Assembly: GCF_001659605.2 (NCBI RefSeq) | Contig: NC_035168.2 | Span: 13,827,862-13,891,861 of the forward strand | Direction of reading: 5' to 3' | DNA: 64,000 nt | Source of the DNA: Manihot esculenta | Lineage: Eukaryota; Streptophyta; Magnoliopsida; Malpighiales; Euphorbiaceae | Shown here: piece after piece, positions 34,151-47,097 of the stretch | Layout: every line of letters starts with the position of its first letter | Numbering within the stretch: the first letter of the stretch is position 1 | Translations under genes and position numbers: made by a program | Notes under the pieces: generated by a model | What the model was told of the DNA's origin: nothing | Database searches by the model: none | Seen by the model: the letters and a program-made list of their open reading frames with translations, nothing else

Positions 34151-34839
34151 TCACTGGATCAATTTTTGCCAAACAAGATTCACTCAGATCAATTTTTTTC
34201 AGACATGATCTTGGACCAGATTGGTTGGCAACGCAAGTAAGAAGAAAGCAAGTTTATCGTGCACTCAGCCTGGATAAAGGCTGACTTGGTTTGACGGACT
34301 AAACTAAGGCCGCACGGTTCCAATTGGGATAGTCAGTATGATGTATACTCTAGGATCGTGACACATTTCACGACCAGACCACTAGGGAAGGCAAAGCAAT
34401 GCGAGTATGAAAGGCTAAACTAAATAAGCCACGTGCCCTACATCATGAAGACAATTGTCACCTTCGAATCTAAAGAATCGAAGACCAGCAGGAGGACCTC
34501 TAATGTTACACAACAATTTGCCCAAAGTGAGCCATGAGTTGCCACTATAAGACAGGGTCACGTGGCAAGGATTTGATAAGCCGACACACGATCCTGCTTG
34601 AGGAAAGAAAGACCCAGATACCAAGTCACCTGTATCTTTATTAAGACTCAACCTTTCCTTAATAGGGATAGTCTTCACATAAAATTATCATTAGCAGGCA
34701 CAATCCAGCAGGCTCCCGTTAAGCCTATAATCGATGAGATCCCTTATCAATTAGTCGACCATATTGTTGTCAGATTTTCAGGAAATACTATAATTAACTC
34801 CATGATCATAGAGACAATGGTACATTATTCTCTTACAAA
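34151..34839 (+). other. Probable upstream part of the 3' LTR, boundary unknown
   Basis: This stretch has no gene. It lies between the tandem-repeat body and the recognisable 3' LTR tail, so it probably includes the start of the 3' LTR. I cannot align it to the 5' copy, where the matching part seems lost or too diverged. Confidence 0.35.
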
Positions 34840-35024
34840 ATTATTCTTAAATTCTAAACATTACAATTCTCTTTTCTTTCTCTTCAACTTATTAACTTGA
34901 GCGTCGGAGTGGCTGTCGTAGGATCCAACCACATCACTCTCTCTCTCTTGCAGGATTGACCAATCACACTACAACTCTATTTGTTGGACTAATCATATCA
35001 CAACTCTATTTTTCGGTTACATCA
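34840..35024 (+). repeat. 3' LTR tail of the old gag-only element
   Basis: This segment matches 19045-19228: 'acttgagcgtcggagtgg', 'cttgcaggattgaccaatca', ending 'ggttacatca' at 35024. It closes the element that starts before 19228. The two tails are clearly diverged, so the element is old compared with the Tekay-like insertions inside it. Confidence 0.7.
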
Positions 35025-35470
35025 GTTACCCAACTAATCTAAGAGCTTATTGTACATCAAGCCTCATGACACCTGAGACCTCAGAAGCTTTTCGACTAGC
35101 AATCTAATACCTCCATTGAATTGCTTGCTAGGTAGGAAGAATAAAAACTGGCCTCCTTCATGTAAAGCTTATCTAGAATCAAAGAGGAGCAACACTTGGC
35201 CTATGAAGTACACCTGGATCATTGACCGGACAAGTCAGAGAAGCTCTACATATACAAACTTAAACTAGCCCTATGAGAGTAATAATAGAGGAAATCCAAC
35301 CAAATTCTAGCCAAATAGCCTTAAAGGTAGAAGAAGTAACATGCAACAGGGGACCAATTAGAGCGATCTACCCCTAAAGCGTCACTAAACATGAAACTAA
35401 AAAACATATCGTGATGAAGACTAAGGCTCCAATATGAAGACTAAACAAATAAGCGAAAAAGAAAAAAGAA
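35025..35470. other. Unassigned sequence between elements
   Basis: No intact frame or known domain is seen. It could be internal sequence of a decayed element, but nothing supports a call. Confidence 0.4.
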
Positions 35471-35825
35471 AGCTAGATTACTTTCTTGGAGTCGAAGTAA
35501 CACTGGTGGATAAGAGGCTTCTCCTTACCCAATCAACATATATTTTTGATCTCCTCTCCAAAAGCAAATATGTCTATTTGTAAAGGCATCTCCACTCCTC
35601 TCTACTAAAGCACTAACGTTGATTCGGTCAGTGATTTGATGCTTATGACTGGATTTATTATTTACATGGGTAAGAACTTGTTTCCTATGGAACCAAGAAG
35701 ACAAACAATTGCCAATTCATCCATTGAAGCTAAATATAGAGCTATTAGTGCAACAACTACCAAAATCACCTAGTTACAAAGTCTTCTTTGAGAAATTGAC
35801 TATTGGATTTCAATCGAATTAAATG
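35471..35825 (+). pseudogene. Ty1/copia pol scrap (RT end and RNase H)
   Basis: Broken frames read 'DYFLGVEVTLVDKRLLLTQ' near 35476 and, after a gap, 'MTGFIIYMGKNLFPMEPRRQ' and 'SSIEAKYRAISATTT' near 35640-35760. These match the end of RT and the RNase H region of Ty1/copia polyproteins (normally 'SRSSTEAEYRALA'). Stops and a deletion separate the parts. No LTR could be attached. Confidence 0.75.
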
Positions 35826-38112
35826 CAGCAGAAGAAATAGAAAACTAAAGTTTTTCACCAACATGAATCATGTTTAAACGAAGAAAGTAATAGTATTTAA
35901 AGAAAAAATAAATACCTTTTTTTTTTACAGCAAAATACGATATTGCTCGCCTTGGTTGGTTTCTCGCAAACCACAGACCTTCCAAGTGTCCAGTCTCTAA
36001 TGATATCCACACATAATGGCGATCGAAAAACCTTAGAACAGTTCTAAGGGATTGAGAAGGGAAGAGGTTTTGAGTGCTAACTCTCTCCCTTTCCTACGAA
36101 TTCTGGAGACTCTCAAAAAGGGGTTTCTGCCAATAGTAGACACAGGTTCTCATAACATACCCTTTTATACTTAAACTCTAGGATTTCAGTATAATAGTAT
36201 TTATTTATTTAACTAATTAAATAAATAAATTACAACTATAATTCAGAATTTTAATAAGCAAGCCATATAAATTTTAGACAATTTTAATTAAGTTCCTACT
36301 TAAGTAATTAGATCAAAATCTTAATTCTTTCAAATTATAATTTTATCCCAATGTCAATTTACATGCAATCAAGCCCTACTTGATTTAACTTTTCGTTTTA
36401 TTTTCTCATCCAATTCTTTATGTGTGTGACCCATTAGGTTCCAAATATATTGATAACAAATATAATTAGTTAATTAATTAATTTGAAGGTCAAGAACATT
36501 GTCTAGCAATATGTCAAGACTACCTAAATATTTAAAATGTAAAAAATGTTTGACTTAACCTTTCAGTGCATGGTTTATCAGTGTAATTAATATCCTTTTA
36601 TCATAAATATCTCGATTTAATATTTGATGCATGGAACGAATATGCAATGTTAAATCATATTAGTTCTCATTTATTATCTATTGACTTACTGAATGAAATT
36701 TCAAATCTCATTTGCTAATTTCGTTCGACCTTGCACAACGATTTTTTTATCAATGCTAGCAGAGATAAAATGGGATATTTCCTAAATTAACCTAGGGTGA
36801 TAAATTCTATTTCAATCATATAAATACCTTCATACAGTTTCTAATATATTCAATTTATCCCCATTTGTTTCTCATGAACCAAGCAACGTGTAAGATGAAT
36901 CAAAATATAAAAATCCCTATATAAGATTATTTATTGATTTCAAGTTAAAGGATCACTTACACAGCCATCACTTGAGTAATCTATACACACAGGTTATTTT
37001 CTATATGGATTTCTCAGGTGGGTCAATTTAGTGCACTTATTTATAAAATAAGCACCTATATATTAGTTTTAAATATTTCACATTTTCAACCTATAAAATC
37101 AGTTGCTTTCCCTAAAAGAAAATAATATAATGTGTACTAGTCTTAACAACTCTAATCATTGTCCAATCATAATAAGAACATCGATCAGGAATATTTGGAG
37201 ATGTTACTTAAATGCAATAGAAATCTCACAATTATAACCATATTATAATTTTTTTGTATAGTAATATAGTCTCATTGACTTTATCTTTATTCGAAATTCA
37301 ATTAAATTAACACTAAATATAAATAATTACCTTTATAAAATTATATTTAAAAACTTAAAATACACAAATAATAATATTCAATTAAAATTAATTGATTGAC
37401 GGTAGAAATATTACTAACATTAACTTTATACCATTGCAAGTACCGGTCTTGTGATGTGATAACATTACTGCAATATACCTAATTACTAATTTTATCAAAA
37501 TAAATGATCAATTTGTTCATAAAAAAAGTATACAAGAAAGAGTTGATTCTCAAATTTCTCAGCTCCAAAGACTCGATTGCCGACCTCCAAACAAAAGCAA
37601 CGTCCAAATGATATCGCCTCACTTTTAGGTACGGTGCCGACTAACACTCAGTCTCTATGGGTCGGCTCAAATTGGGGATTGTGATAAGGATAGGACTCTC
37701 CACCAAGTCTATTCCCACTTGACAACTTGTACATGAGTTCAATTTGTGTTAGGGCTCCTCCTTATACATGAATAATTTGTATATGGGTTATATGTGTCGG
37801 CACATGTGCATATTTAAAGAGACATGTAAAGCAATCAGACTGAACAGTTTTGCACCAACCTTATAACATCCCTTACAACTTTTTAAATAAGTAGTACCCT
37901 TTTGTTTTGGCTTTTTATGATAAAGTGAGTGTCCTCACTTTCATGGGCCAATATCAAATATATTGCCGTAGTCCTAGTGTAGTTCAAGCCAACTTTGCTC
38001 AGCACTTTGGTAGCATTGAAATGTACGTTATTTCAGTGTGTTTGGTCAGTGTTTCGATGAGAACGTGGCCGTTAAAATGGCATCATGTTTATTTCAATGT
38101 GATGATGGTAGA
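35826..38112. other. AT-rich non-coding DNA, no gene recognised
   Basis: No frame of note lies here. There is a 14-bp perfect inverted repeat with a 4-nt loop at 36199-36230. The stretch 36420-36900 is less AT-rich and looks like the non-coding part of some decayed element, but I cannot assign it. Confidence 0.5.
36199..36230. repeat. 14-bp perfect inverted repeat, 4-nt loop
   Basis: The arms ATTTATTTATTTAA and TTAAATAAATAAAT flank CTAA. In AT-rich DNA such a repeat can arise by chance; no terminator or RNA role is implied. Confidence 0.8.
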
Positions 38113-38592
38113 ATGAGCAGTATTTGGTTCAAATTAAAAAAATCGATCGAACTGAATTAATTTAAAAATTTAGTTCGATTTTTTATTTATTTTAGTTTGA
38201 TTCGATTTTTAATTTTAAAAATTTTGATTATTTCGGTTCGGTTCAATTTTAATAAAAAATAAAAAAATTAAATCAAACCGATTAATGATAATAATATATT
38301 ATTTTCGATAATAATATATTATTTTCAATAATATAGAGAAATTAAATCATATTAAGGTTAAAATATTTTAAAATAATAAAAATAAAGTGTAAAAAATAAA
38401 AAATTTATTAAAAATTTAAATCGATTAAATCAAACCACATCGAATCGAATCAAATCGAATCAGAGCAGTTCAATTCGATTCGATTTCTTACTAAAATCGA
38501 TTCAGTTTGATTTTCATAAATATCAAAATTTTAATTTTCGATTTATTCGATTCGATTTTATTTTAAATCAAATCGACTGATTACTGAGCTCT
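38113..38592. mobile_element. MITE-like repeat, possibly hAT type
   Basis: Both ends carry diverged inverted copies of a segment built on 'ttcaattcgattcgattt' and its complement. The outer edges read 'gagcagtatttggttcaaat' (38115) and, inverted, 'gagctcagtaatcagtcgat' (from 38592). Many plant hAT-derived MITEs have GAGCAGTA-type ends and this CGGTT/CGAATT-rich body. No transposase is present and no clear 8-bp target duplication was found, so the call is tentative. Confidence 0.45.
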
Positions 38593-40027
38593 AGTGATAA
38601 GTAAAAATTCAAATAAGTCTAAACAAGTTTTATTTTAAATTTATTTTATCTAAATAAAATATAAATTTTACCTTTTAAGTTTAAATAAGTCATAATCTAA
38701 TATTTTTTTAATAATACAAGTTGTTTTGTTGTGATTTTAGATATTAAAAATTATTTACTAACTAAAAATAAAATTCATAATAAAGTAATAAATAATCTTA
38801 ATATTCAAAATTACAAAATTAATATGTTATATATAATATATTGTTACGTAATAATTTATTTGGAATTAAAAGGAAAGTTTATAAATTTATTTTACTAAAA
38901 AAGTTAAATTTAATTTAAAAAGGGTTAAGGACTGTTTTGGACTTTTCCCAATATCATTCTAGCTTTTTTTTAGTGGGTTCGGATCTTTTTGTCGATTCTT
39001 GATGAATAAATTCCAAAATTCTTTGGAAAAAAAAAATTCCAAAATTTGGAACTCATCATTAGGAAGAAAGTCTTGAGTGAATTATCCGCTATTCTAAACC
39101 TATCATAAACAGCTTTATTTTAATTCATTTTTATTTATTTAATTCTAATTGTAACTTAAAATCTCTGTGTTACGGTTTTAGAAATTAAATAACTTCATTA
39201 TTGAGTTAAATTTCACTAATTTTTTTTTACCTAATAACTAAACCCACTTATTTATTAATTTTAATCAATAAATATTAGTGAGAATTTTAAAATTAAATAT
39301 TATAAAAAAAATTTACCAAAATTCGATTTATATATATTCAAAGGTAAAAATTTCCCATGTTGCAAAGTATGGTTAGAACAACAGTTTACGCTTTTTGGAG
39401 GTAATAAGAAACCATTTTGAAATTAATAAATATATTTTAGAAAAAATTTCTAAGAGATAAAATTTAAAAATTTTAAAGTTTTAACTTTTCATTGTGCTAA
39501 ATCAATGGGCTAATATTTTGCTTTACATTATCTTATCTTCCTTTCCTTTGTATACAAAAACTTGATTGTTTATTTTGCAAAATATTATGAGATTCTGATA
39601 ACCGGACATGTGAGTAAATAGTCAATCTTGATGTTTATACATAATTTTATTATTTAAAGTAATAAATATTTTATATATCTAAAATATAAATTATTATTTT
39701 ATTAATAATTTTATCAATCACGATAAAAAATAATAAAAAAATATAGTAAATTAATGACTATTTACTGATTTTTTAAAATATCTGACTATTAAATTAATTT
39801 TGTATTTAATTTTTTTTTACTTTTTTATTTAGTAAAGAATTGGAAAACGCTTTTAAACCTCTTGTTGTTGCGAACGGCACGCCCTTGATTGCATCATCCT
39901 ATGTAACGTCAAGTTACTTTGTGTTATTTTCTGTTTGGACACGTTTTAAAAGGAGTGGTCCAATAGGCCACAACCTGTATTTTCTTCTAAATTGAAGTTT
40001 GAGATTTTGTTATTTTGAATTTAATAG
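38593..40027. other. AT-rich intergenic DNA
   Basis: Low-complexity AT-rich sequence with no recognisable gene or element. It may include the front of the copia LTR into which the LINE inserted, but I could not align it. Confidence 0.5.
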
Positions 40028-40192
40028 TTACCTTGTATTTTTTTTTTTTAACTAAAAATGTAATTGCATTTAAATTTAGAAGTCCAACATCAAAGCATGA
40101 ACAATCAATTGTGGAGGGGTGCTCAGCCACTCCATCCTGTCTGAAATAGTAGAGGCAGCTCTAGCTATAAGATGTGCCACACTATTGGCAGA

Positions 40193-43100
40193 TCAAGGAA
40201 TAAAACTCACAGATACTGAATTCATCTCTGCTATTAGAGATTTACAATCATCAACAAGGGACCCAAAACTAGAAAAATCAGAAGTTGAAGAAAAAAGCAA
40301 AGCCTTCACTACCGTAAGAGCATCTGATTCCAACACTATCTGATCATAACCCAGCCTCTTAATCCAACTCAAAACTTCTCTAATGGCAATTAGCTCAGCT
40401 GTTTTAGGAGAGAAGTAACCAAGGAGTCTATGTTGACAAGCGCCAACAAAAGAGCCATCATATGAGCGAAGCACTCCACCAACTCCAATGAATCCATCAG
40501 GGAAGACTGCTGCATCTACATTAGCTTTCAAGAATCCTTGAAGCGGTGGAACCCAGAAATGTAACGGTGGAGGAGCTGGCACAGCATCAGAAGAACTGTC
40601 ATCAACGTGTGGCGCATTACACCAATCGTAGAGGATTGTTCTAGCCCGATACACCACAGCAGCAGGGCTCGACCACTTCGAAGACCAGACCACATCATTC
40701 CATGCCTGCCAAAGAGTCCAGCAGATCATTACCACCATAGCTTGGTCTTCCTTTCTCACCAGCTGCAAAACTGAGCACAACCATGTCAAAAATGACGCCG
40801 ACTGAGGAAAAAGCCATCCAATCGAAGACGCAAGCCATACCCTCTTGGCAAAAGGGCATGTAACCAGCACATGGAGCACAGATTCACTAACAGAATTACA
40901 TAAAGGACATGAATTATGCACAGGAACATGTCGCTGTTAAAGCAGCTGCAAAACTGGTATGGCATTATTGGCTGCCCTCCACACTAAGTCGCGACACTTA
41001 GGAGGAGCCCTGACGTTCCATAATTTCCGCCACATCGCACTAATATGACCTCCCACAACTCCATCCCCAATATTAGTTAGGAATTTATAAACTGATTTAA
41101 CTGAATATTGACCCTTTGGCTCCAACTTCCAGATCAATCTGTCACTAGCAGCAAATCGAGGGAGGGGAATAGACAGTATGGCCTTCTGCTCTTCCATACT
41201 AAAAATTGAACGTAACAATGGCAAATTCCAAAAACCATTAATCATCAAATCATGAACAAAGTTTACCTGTGAGTTAACAGGCTGCGATGTTTGCACCCAG
41301 GAGGAAGGCAAATTTGGGATCCAAGGATCTTCCCAGACTCGAATTTGCTGTCCATTTCCAACTTTCCAACACATACCGGCCTTAATAACAGATTGTGCTT
41401 CCCAAATGCTTCGCCAAAAATAGCTCGGATTGGACCCCAGACAAGCCGTGATAAAATTAGCATCAGGAAAATAACGAGCTTTAATTAACCTTGCCACCAA
41501 AGAATAAGGATTAGTCACAATATTCCAAGCTTGCTTTCCAACCATAGCCAAGTTGAACTCCCTTAACTTCTTGAAGCCCAACCCTCCAAAAAATTTTGGT
41601 TGACTCATCCTATCCCAACTCATCCAATGGATTCCCCTTTCATGGTTAATACCTTTACCCCACCAAAACATATTCATCATCTGTTGGAGATCGTGACAAA
41701 GAGTCTTAGGGATTAGGAACATGCTCATCACATAATTAGGAAGTGCTTGGAGCATTGTTCTTAGTGAGATTTCTTTACCTGCACGGGACAAGCAACGACG
41801 TTTCCAGGAGTTAAGTTTCTGCCACACCTTGTCCTTTAAAAAACCAAATATTTCCCTTTTGTTTATGCCCACCACTGATGGAAGACCCAAATATTTGCCC
41901 AAACTTGAATGCTCTTCCACGCCTAACACAGAGCACACACCAGCCCGATCATTCTGTCTCGTGTTCTTAGAGAAGCATATGGCAGATTTAGTGAAATTTA
42001 TGAGCTGCCCAGATGCCTGTGCATAAGTAGAAACCACCTCCTTCACAACCTGAGCTTCAGCAGCAGTGCTATGGAAGAAAATCAAGCTATCATCGGCAAA
42101 GAAGAGATGAGTTATCTCAGGGCATCTCCTAGCCACCCGACAACCATGTAAAGCCGAACTAGCCACCTTGTGCGATATAAGCTGTGAAAGTCCCTCAGTA
42201 CACAAGATAAATATATATGGGGACAAGGAATCTCCTTGCCGCAATCCTCGTGTAGGCATAATTGGACCCAATTCCTTCCCATCATGAACAATATGATAGC
42301 TGACTGAAGTAATACAGTGCATGATCACACTCGTCCACTGTGTTGAGAAACCCATTTTATCCAAGACATCCGAAACATAATTCCACTCCATACGATCATA
42401 TGCCTTGCTAATGTCCATCTTTAAGGCACCATAACTCTCACGACCATAGCGCTTGCCTTTGAAAAAGTGCATAAGCTCGAAGGCAATTATAGTATTATCA
42501 TGGATGCTTCTCCCGGCAACAAATGCCGACTGTGATGGAGAAATAATCCGAGGCAGTAGCCTTTTAAGTCGATTTGCAACCATCTTGGACATTATTTTAT
42601 AAAAGACATTACACAAAGCTATTGGCCGCAAATCCCCCATCGTCCCAGGAATTGTCTTCTTTGGAATCAAAACTAATGCTATTTCATTTAACTCTACCGG
42701 GAATGTACCGACAGCCAACATTGAAATACAAGTAGATGAAACATCAGACCCAATAATATCCCAGTGATATTGGAAAAAACCTGGGTTGAACCCATCGAGA
42801 CCAGGTGCCTTGTCCGCCTGCATGCTAAACACTGCTGCACGGGCTTCCTCAGGTGAATAAGGAGCAAGAAGAAAAGCATTATCTTCCTCAGTAATACAGT
42901 GAGGGATATGATCAATAATAGGCTGAGTATCACCCGAATTTGCCTGGAAGATATCCTGAAAATAATCAACAATAAGAGTGTCGAGAGCTGGCCCCCTCTC
43001 ACACCAAACCCCATTGCTGTCTTGGAGCCGATGAATCAGATTCTTCTTTTTTCTGTTTGTAGCCATTGCATGAAAGAATCTAGTGTTAGAATCTCCTTCT

Positions 43101-44141
43101 TTCAACCAAAAGTCTTTGGCACGTTGCTTCCATTGTATTTCTTTATCCCTTAACAAGTCATGGTATCTCTTCTTAGCCTCCTCAAACTTGCGAACATCCG
43201 CCAATGAACGAGAACCCCGCAAATGTTGCATATCTAACTTACACAGTACCAACTCCTGCTTATGTAGATTTCGAATGTCCAGCCCCCATCTATACAACAA
43301 TTCTCCACACCGAAGTAATTTATTAAACACATCCACAGAGGCACTCGAATTCCAAACATTGGAGATCAAATCACGGCACTGCAGCTCTCTTCTCCAACTG
43401 TTCTCAAATTTAAATCTCCTGACCAACTGGGTCGGAATAAAGAGACGTATCTCCAACAGTATTGGAAGATGATCAGATGAAGAAGCTTCCAACGAAGCCG
43501 CTCTAGCATGGGAAAACAAAGAATTAAATGATGGAGAGGTAAGAACTCTATCTAATTTTTCTTCAACCCACCGATCTGAGCCCCTACCAGTTTCCCAAGT
43601 AAATTTATATCCGCTCATGGGAAAATCACAGAGTCCCGCTGCCATTACAGCATTGTGAAACCCCTGAATCAATGCATTCGGTTGCCGTCTGCCTCCTTTC
43701 TTCTCATGATTAGCTAGAATGTCATTGAAGTCCCCCATACAGACCCAGGGACGTGTGCTCATAGTTGCTAAATTTTGTAGTAAAGCCCAAGACTCCTGAT
43801 GATGATTACGATTAGGATGTCCATAAAAGCCAGTTAGTCGCCAACTACCCACCGAATCTAAGTCAACCTCCACATCAATACATCTAGCCGATTGAAATAG
43901 AACATGCACAGAGTCAATAGCACGCCAAAGTAAAGCCAGACCACCACTATGCCCCACACAGTCCACAGAAACAAAATCATCATAACCCAATAAATTTTTT
44001 ATTTCTTCAATCCTATTACGATAACAAAGAGTTTCAATTAAAAAAAATAAAACTTGGCCTCTTTTCCCTAACAATTTCTTTTAGGAAACTAACTGCCCGT
44101 GGGTTGCCAAGCCCACGACAGTTCCAGCTAAGGCAACTCAT
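40193..44141 (-). pseudogene. LINE ORF2: endonuclease, reverse transcriptase, RNase H
   Basis: ORF2 supplies target nicking and target-primed reverse transcription. The natural start is the ATG at 44141 (MSCLSWNCRGLG). Order on the minus strand: apurinic-type endonuclease (VCMGDFNDI, SDHLPILL); RT with 'PIALCNVFYKIMSK', 'GLRQGDSLSPYIF' and the FADD active site near 42080; zf-RVT region (KVGNGQQIRVWEDPW); and a C-terminal RNase H of the plant RVT_3 type (KANVDAAVF... LESDALTVVKAL), a hallmark of plant L1 elements. Two breaks are visible: one extra T in a T run near 44045 shifts the frame after about 30 codons, and a TAA at 40939-40937 cuts before the RNase H part. The rest, 40937-44074, is open. 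Confidence 0.93.
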
Positions 44142-44837
44142 TTCTCTCGACGGGCCTGGTCCCCAGAACCCGCCGATAACATGTTTTTTGGTGCAGCCCT
44201 TGAAAGTGTAGAATCAGGTCCTGCATTGGTACCACCATCTTGGGCCCTCTCCTCATTTAATGCCTCCTCCATACGACGCCGCTTCAGGTCCACAATAGTA
44301 AGCCCAGTAGGAGATTGCATGGCTGGGTGTACATGGGAATTAACAGCATGTTGAGACAAAATAGGAGACTTAGCTAAAGCAGCTCCAGTAACCACTCCTT
44401 TATCTTTTTTCAGAATTTGAATTTAAATTAGGCCCGTGATAAGCGGCATAATCTTGATCAGTTTCCATAGCTGAACCACTACTACCTTCTGATCGGAAAG
44501 ACCTCCCCGGCGTACGGAGCCACCGTGAGCTCTTGTTCACCATTCCCCCTCTGCGAGGTTTAGCACGGATGTCCAGAGAATAGTTGCGAGGGGCCTGTAC
44601 TATAGGATAATGAATCAGTTGAGGGCAGAATCTATTTGTGTGGCCAAGGATACCACAGATCAAGCAGAACGTGGGCAAACGTTCATATTCAAACCTCGCC
44701 CAAAACCAACCTGCACCTGTTCTTCTCAAGTTGATGCCTTGCATCAGCGGTTTCCGCACATCCAATCTAACACGGATTCGAACAAATGAGTCAAACTCCC
44801 CAGTAAAATTGCGCTCATCTGAAGCAATAAACTGACC
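44138..44837 (-). pseudogene. LINE ORF1, C-terminal part with zinc knuckle
   Basis: This is the downstream part of the LINE RNA-binding protein. It carries a CCHC knuckle, CLICGILGHTNRFC, typical of plant L1 ORF1 proteins, after the DUF4283-like region. An extra A in an A run near 44410 shifts the frame and creates a stop; the tail continues in the other frame to a TGA at 44140-44138. That stop overlaps the ORF2 ATG as ATGA. The upstream part is at 46635-47097, separated by a solo LTR. Confidence 0.87.
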
Positions 44838-44842
44838 GACCT

Positions 44843-46629
44843 TGTAACATCCTCAAACCCATAGCTAGAATAGTGACATCATTAGGTATGAGTTAGGCTA
44901 TTTCACTACTAGAGTAAGTGGCATTAGGGGAGGTGCTAGCTTAAATCTGATCTGCTAATAACTGAATCGTAGAAAACTCAAATAAAGAAACAGACGTTTC
45001 CAGAAATAAAGCATACAGTGTGATTAGCGAGTCGGGAATGAGTCACTTTCGGGAGGTGCTTAGGGTTTCCCGACGTGCTTGCTTAAGGTGCTTGTTTAAA
45101 TCCGTCATGCTTGCTTAAGTGAAAAGGACTTCTAAAGGCTAAATGTATAGTTTAGTAGGTCAATCTATAAATATTGAAAGTTTGAAAACTAAATTGAAAC
45201 ATGGTAAAGAGTTTAGTAGGTCAAAGTATAAATATGGAAAGTTAAAACATAAAAATTCAGATTTACTTTCCATGTGTCACCTAACTAAGAAAAGGAGAAA
45301 TGATAAAGCAAAATGTAAAAAGGGATTATCTTCTCCACCATTTCACTTTGCCGTAGCTCACATCCATTGAAAACCAAAGCTTTGTTTTGTCTTCCTTCCA
45401 CCAAAGCCAAGCCAAATCTCACTCAATCAACTTCTTCCTTTAACCAAAATTTATCCTAAGACCAAGAGCGAAAGGAACAGCCATATAGTGAAAGAAATGA
45501 AGAAGAAAAGTTTAGGATTCCATATTGAAATGTACATTTCTTATGAAGAAACTGAAGTCAAATTGTAACTCTAAACTGCTTGAAAAGGTTATGCAATATA
45601 TGGCAGAATGTAGTTTTCTATATTGAAATGATAAGTCAATAAAGTTTTGCACTATTTGCCATGAATTTTCCATATTGTAAACCTTGGCATATGATATATG
45701 TACTTTGGAAAATGAATTCAAATAGCTTCAAATGACATGCATTTACATTGATACATTGAATTAATGATACTTGGCCCTGGTAAACGTAATAGGAGTCGAG
45801 GTTAGCTTAAGGGTATGGCATGCCATATAAACATACAGAGTTCGCAGTACTGCTACCGATACATGATCTATATTTGAGGTTACATATCTGGTACCTCATA
45901 AGCATGGCCACAGAGCCCTGCTATCCCAGTTTTGGCCTCTGAGCCTACCGTTCGGCACTCAGTGCCTACCGTTATAACTCCTTATCTACCTAGTCGATCC
46001 TACTATGTGTTTATAAGGGCTAAGATCTTAATTAAGATTGATACTTGATTTTAGTGAACTTATTAGTGAGTGTTAACGTGTTTGCATCTATTAGCTTGTA
46101 CTTGTTTACCTGATTATCTGTATACATGAACTTGTTTGTTTTATTCTGTTATTTGTTGTTATCACCCACTGAGCATTAGCTCAGCGTGTTGGTTTTTACC
46201 TCACGCAGGTTGTAGATAGAGTAGGCACGCGAAGTTCATCAGAGGTCTACATCAGATATCAAGGCCATTATCATAGCTGGTTGTTTTGAGTCTCTGAGTC
46301 ATAGTATAGTTTTATTTTGGCATGTACATATTAAATAGAGTGAGTTATGAAGGCCATGTAAATCAAAGAATAGTAAGATGTCAAATAACAGTTGATAATG
46401 TTGCATGTGTTTTTCTTATATGCTACAGGGTAAAATGTGGATAAAAAAGAGGAGACTCTGCAAAAATTTTGGTTTAAACATTTACCTTAATCGCTTTATA
46501 AAATTTACTTGGACTATCTAAAACTTGGTATTTACAGATAAAGAAATTGTTTAGTCTTGATATGTCTAAAAGTTATAGTTTGTGACAGACCTTGCTTTAT
46601 CTACACTTGATAGGGTAAGGGGTGTTACA
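44843..46629 (+). mobile_element. Solo LTR of a second LTR family, inside LINE ORF1
   Basis: A 1,787-bp segment begins TGTAACATCCTCAAACCC and ends GGGGTGTTACA. It is flanked by a perfect target duplication GACCT (44838-44842 and 46630-46634) that lies in the LINE ORF1 frame. Removing it and one duplication rejoins ORF1. No coding region is inside. It shares the block 'cacccactgagcattagctca' and a following 'cag|gt' with the Tekay-like LTRs, so it may be a distant chromovirus LTR. A related copy is at 51284-54682. Strand is set by the polarity of that shared block. Confidence 0.9.
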
Positions 46630-46634
46630 GACCT

Positions 46635-47097
46635 GATTGCCAATATCTTTAGCTACCCTTTCAGAATGAAACCCAGTCTGTAAATCAAAGATCTTGAGCC
46701 AAATATAGATGTGATTAAGAGGGACCTCTGTAGGAGTAGAAAAATCTGACATACGTTCTATAATCAGAATCTGATTATCAAAGGTGCAAGGGCACATTTC
46801 CAGGGCACTGTGAATATCTACCTCATGAAAAAATTGAAACACATAAAGACCACCACCCAACTCCCTAACAGTCAATCCTTCACGAGGTTGCCACAGCTCG
46901 GCTAATGAAAAAGACATAGCATTATAGTTGATAATCCTCTCCGAAAGAAATCTGCCCACCAAACATAGCTCAAGATTGTCTCCTGCCCCCAACTCCTCTT
47001 GTTGATATTCAAGACCCATCTGACCACCGCCGTCCACCGATAAACCAGCCATCTCTACTGATAAAGCATCTCGATCCTCCATGACCTCCCCTTCCAT
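46635..47097 (-). pseudogene. LINE ORF1, N-terminal DUF4283-like part
   Basis: The frame opens at ATG 47097 (MEGEVMEDRDALSVEM) and covers the domain common in plant LINE ORF1 proteins, with features such as 'LVGRFLSERIINYNAM', 'GGGLYVFQFFHEVDIHSALE' and 'PLNHIYIWLKIFDLQTG'. It is cut after 'AKDIGNQV' by the solo LTR at 46629, beyond which reading enters LTR sequence and stops. Expected role: RNA binding in the LINE ribonucleoprotein. Confidence 0.85.

Noticed and set aside
40119..40343. Plus-strand frames across the LINE, such as 40119-40343 and 43083-43472
   Set aside because: They are antisense shadows of the LINE ORF2 frame.
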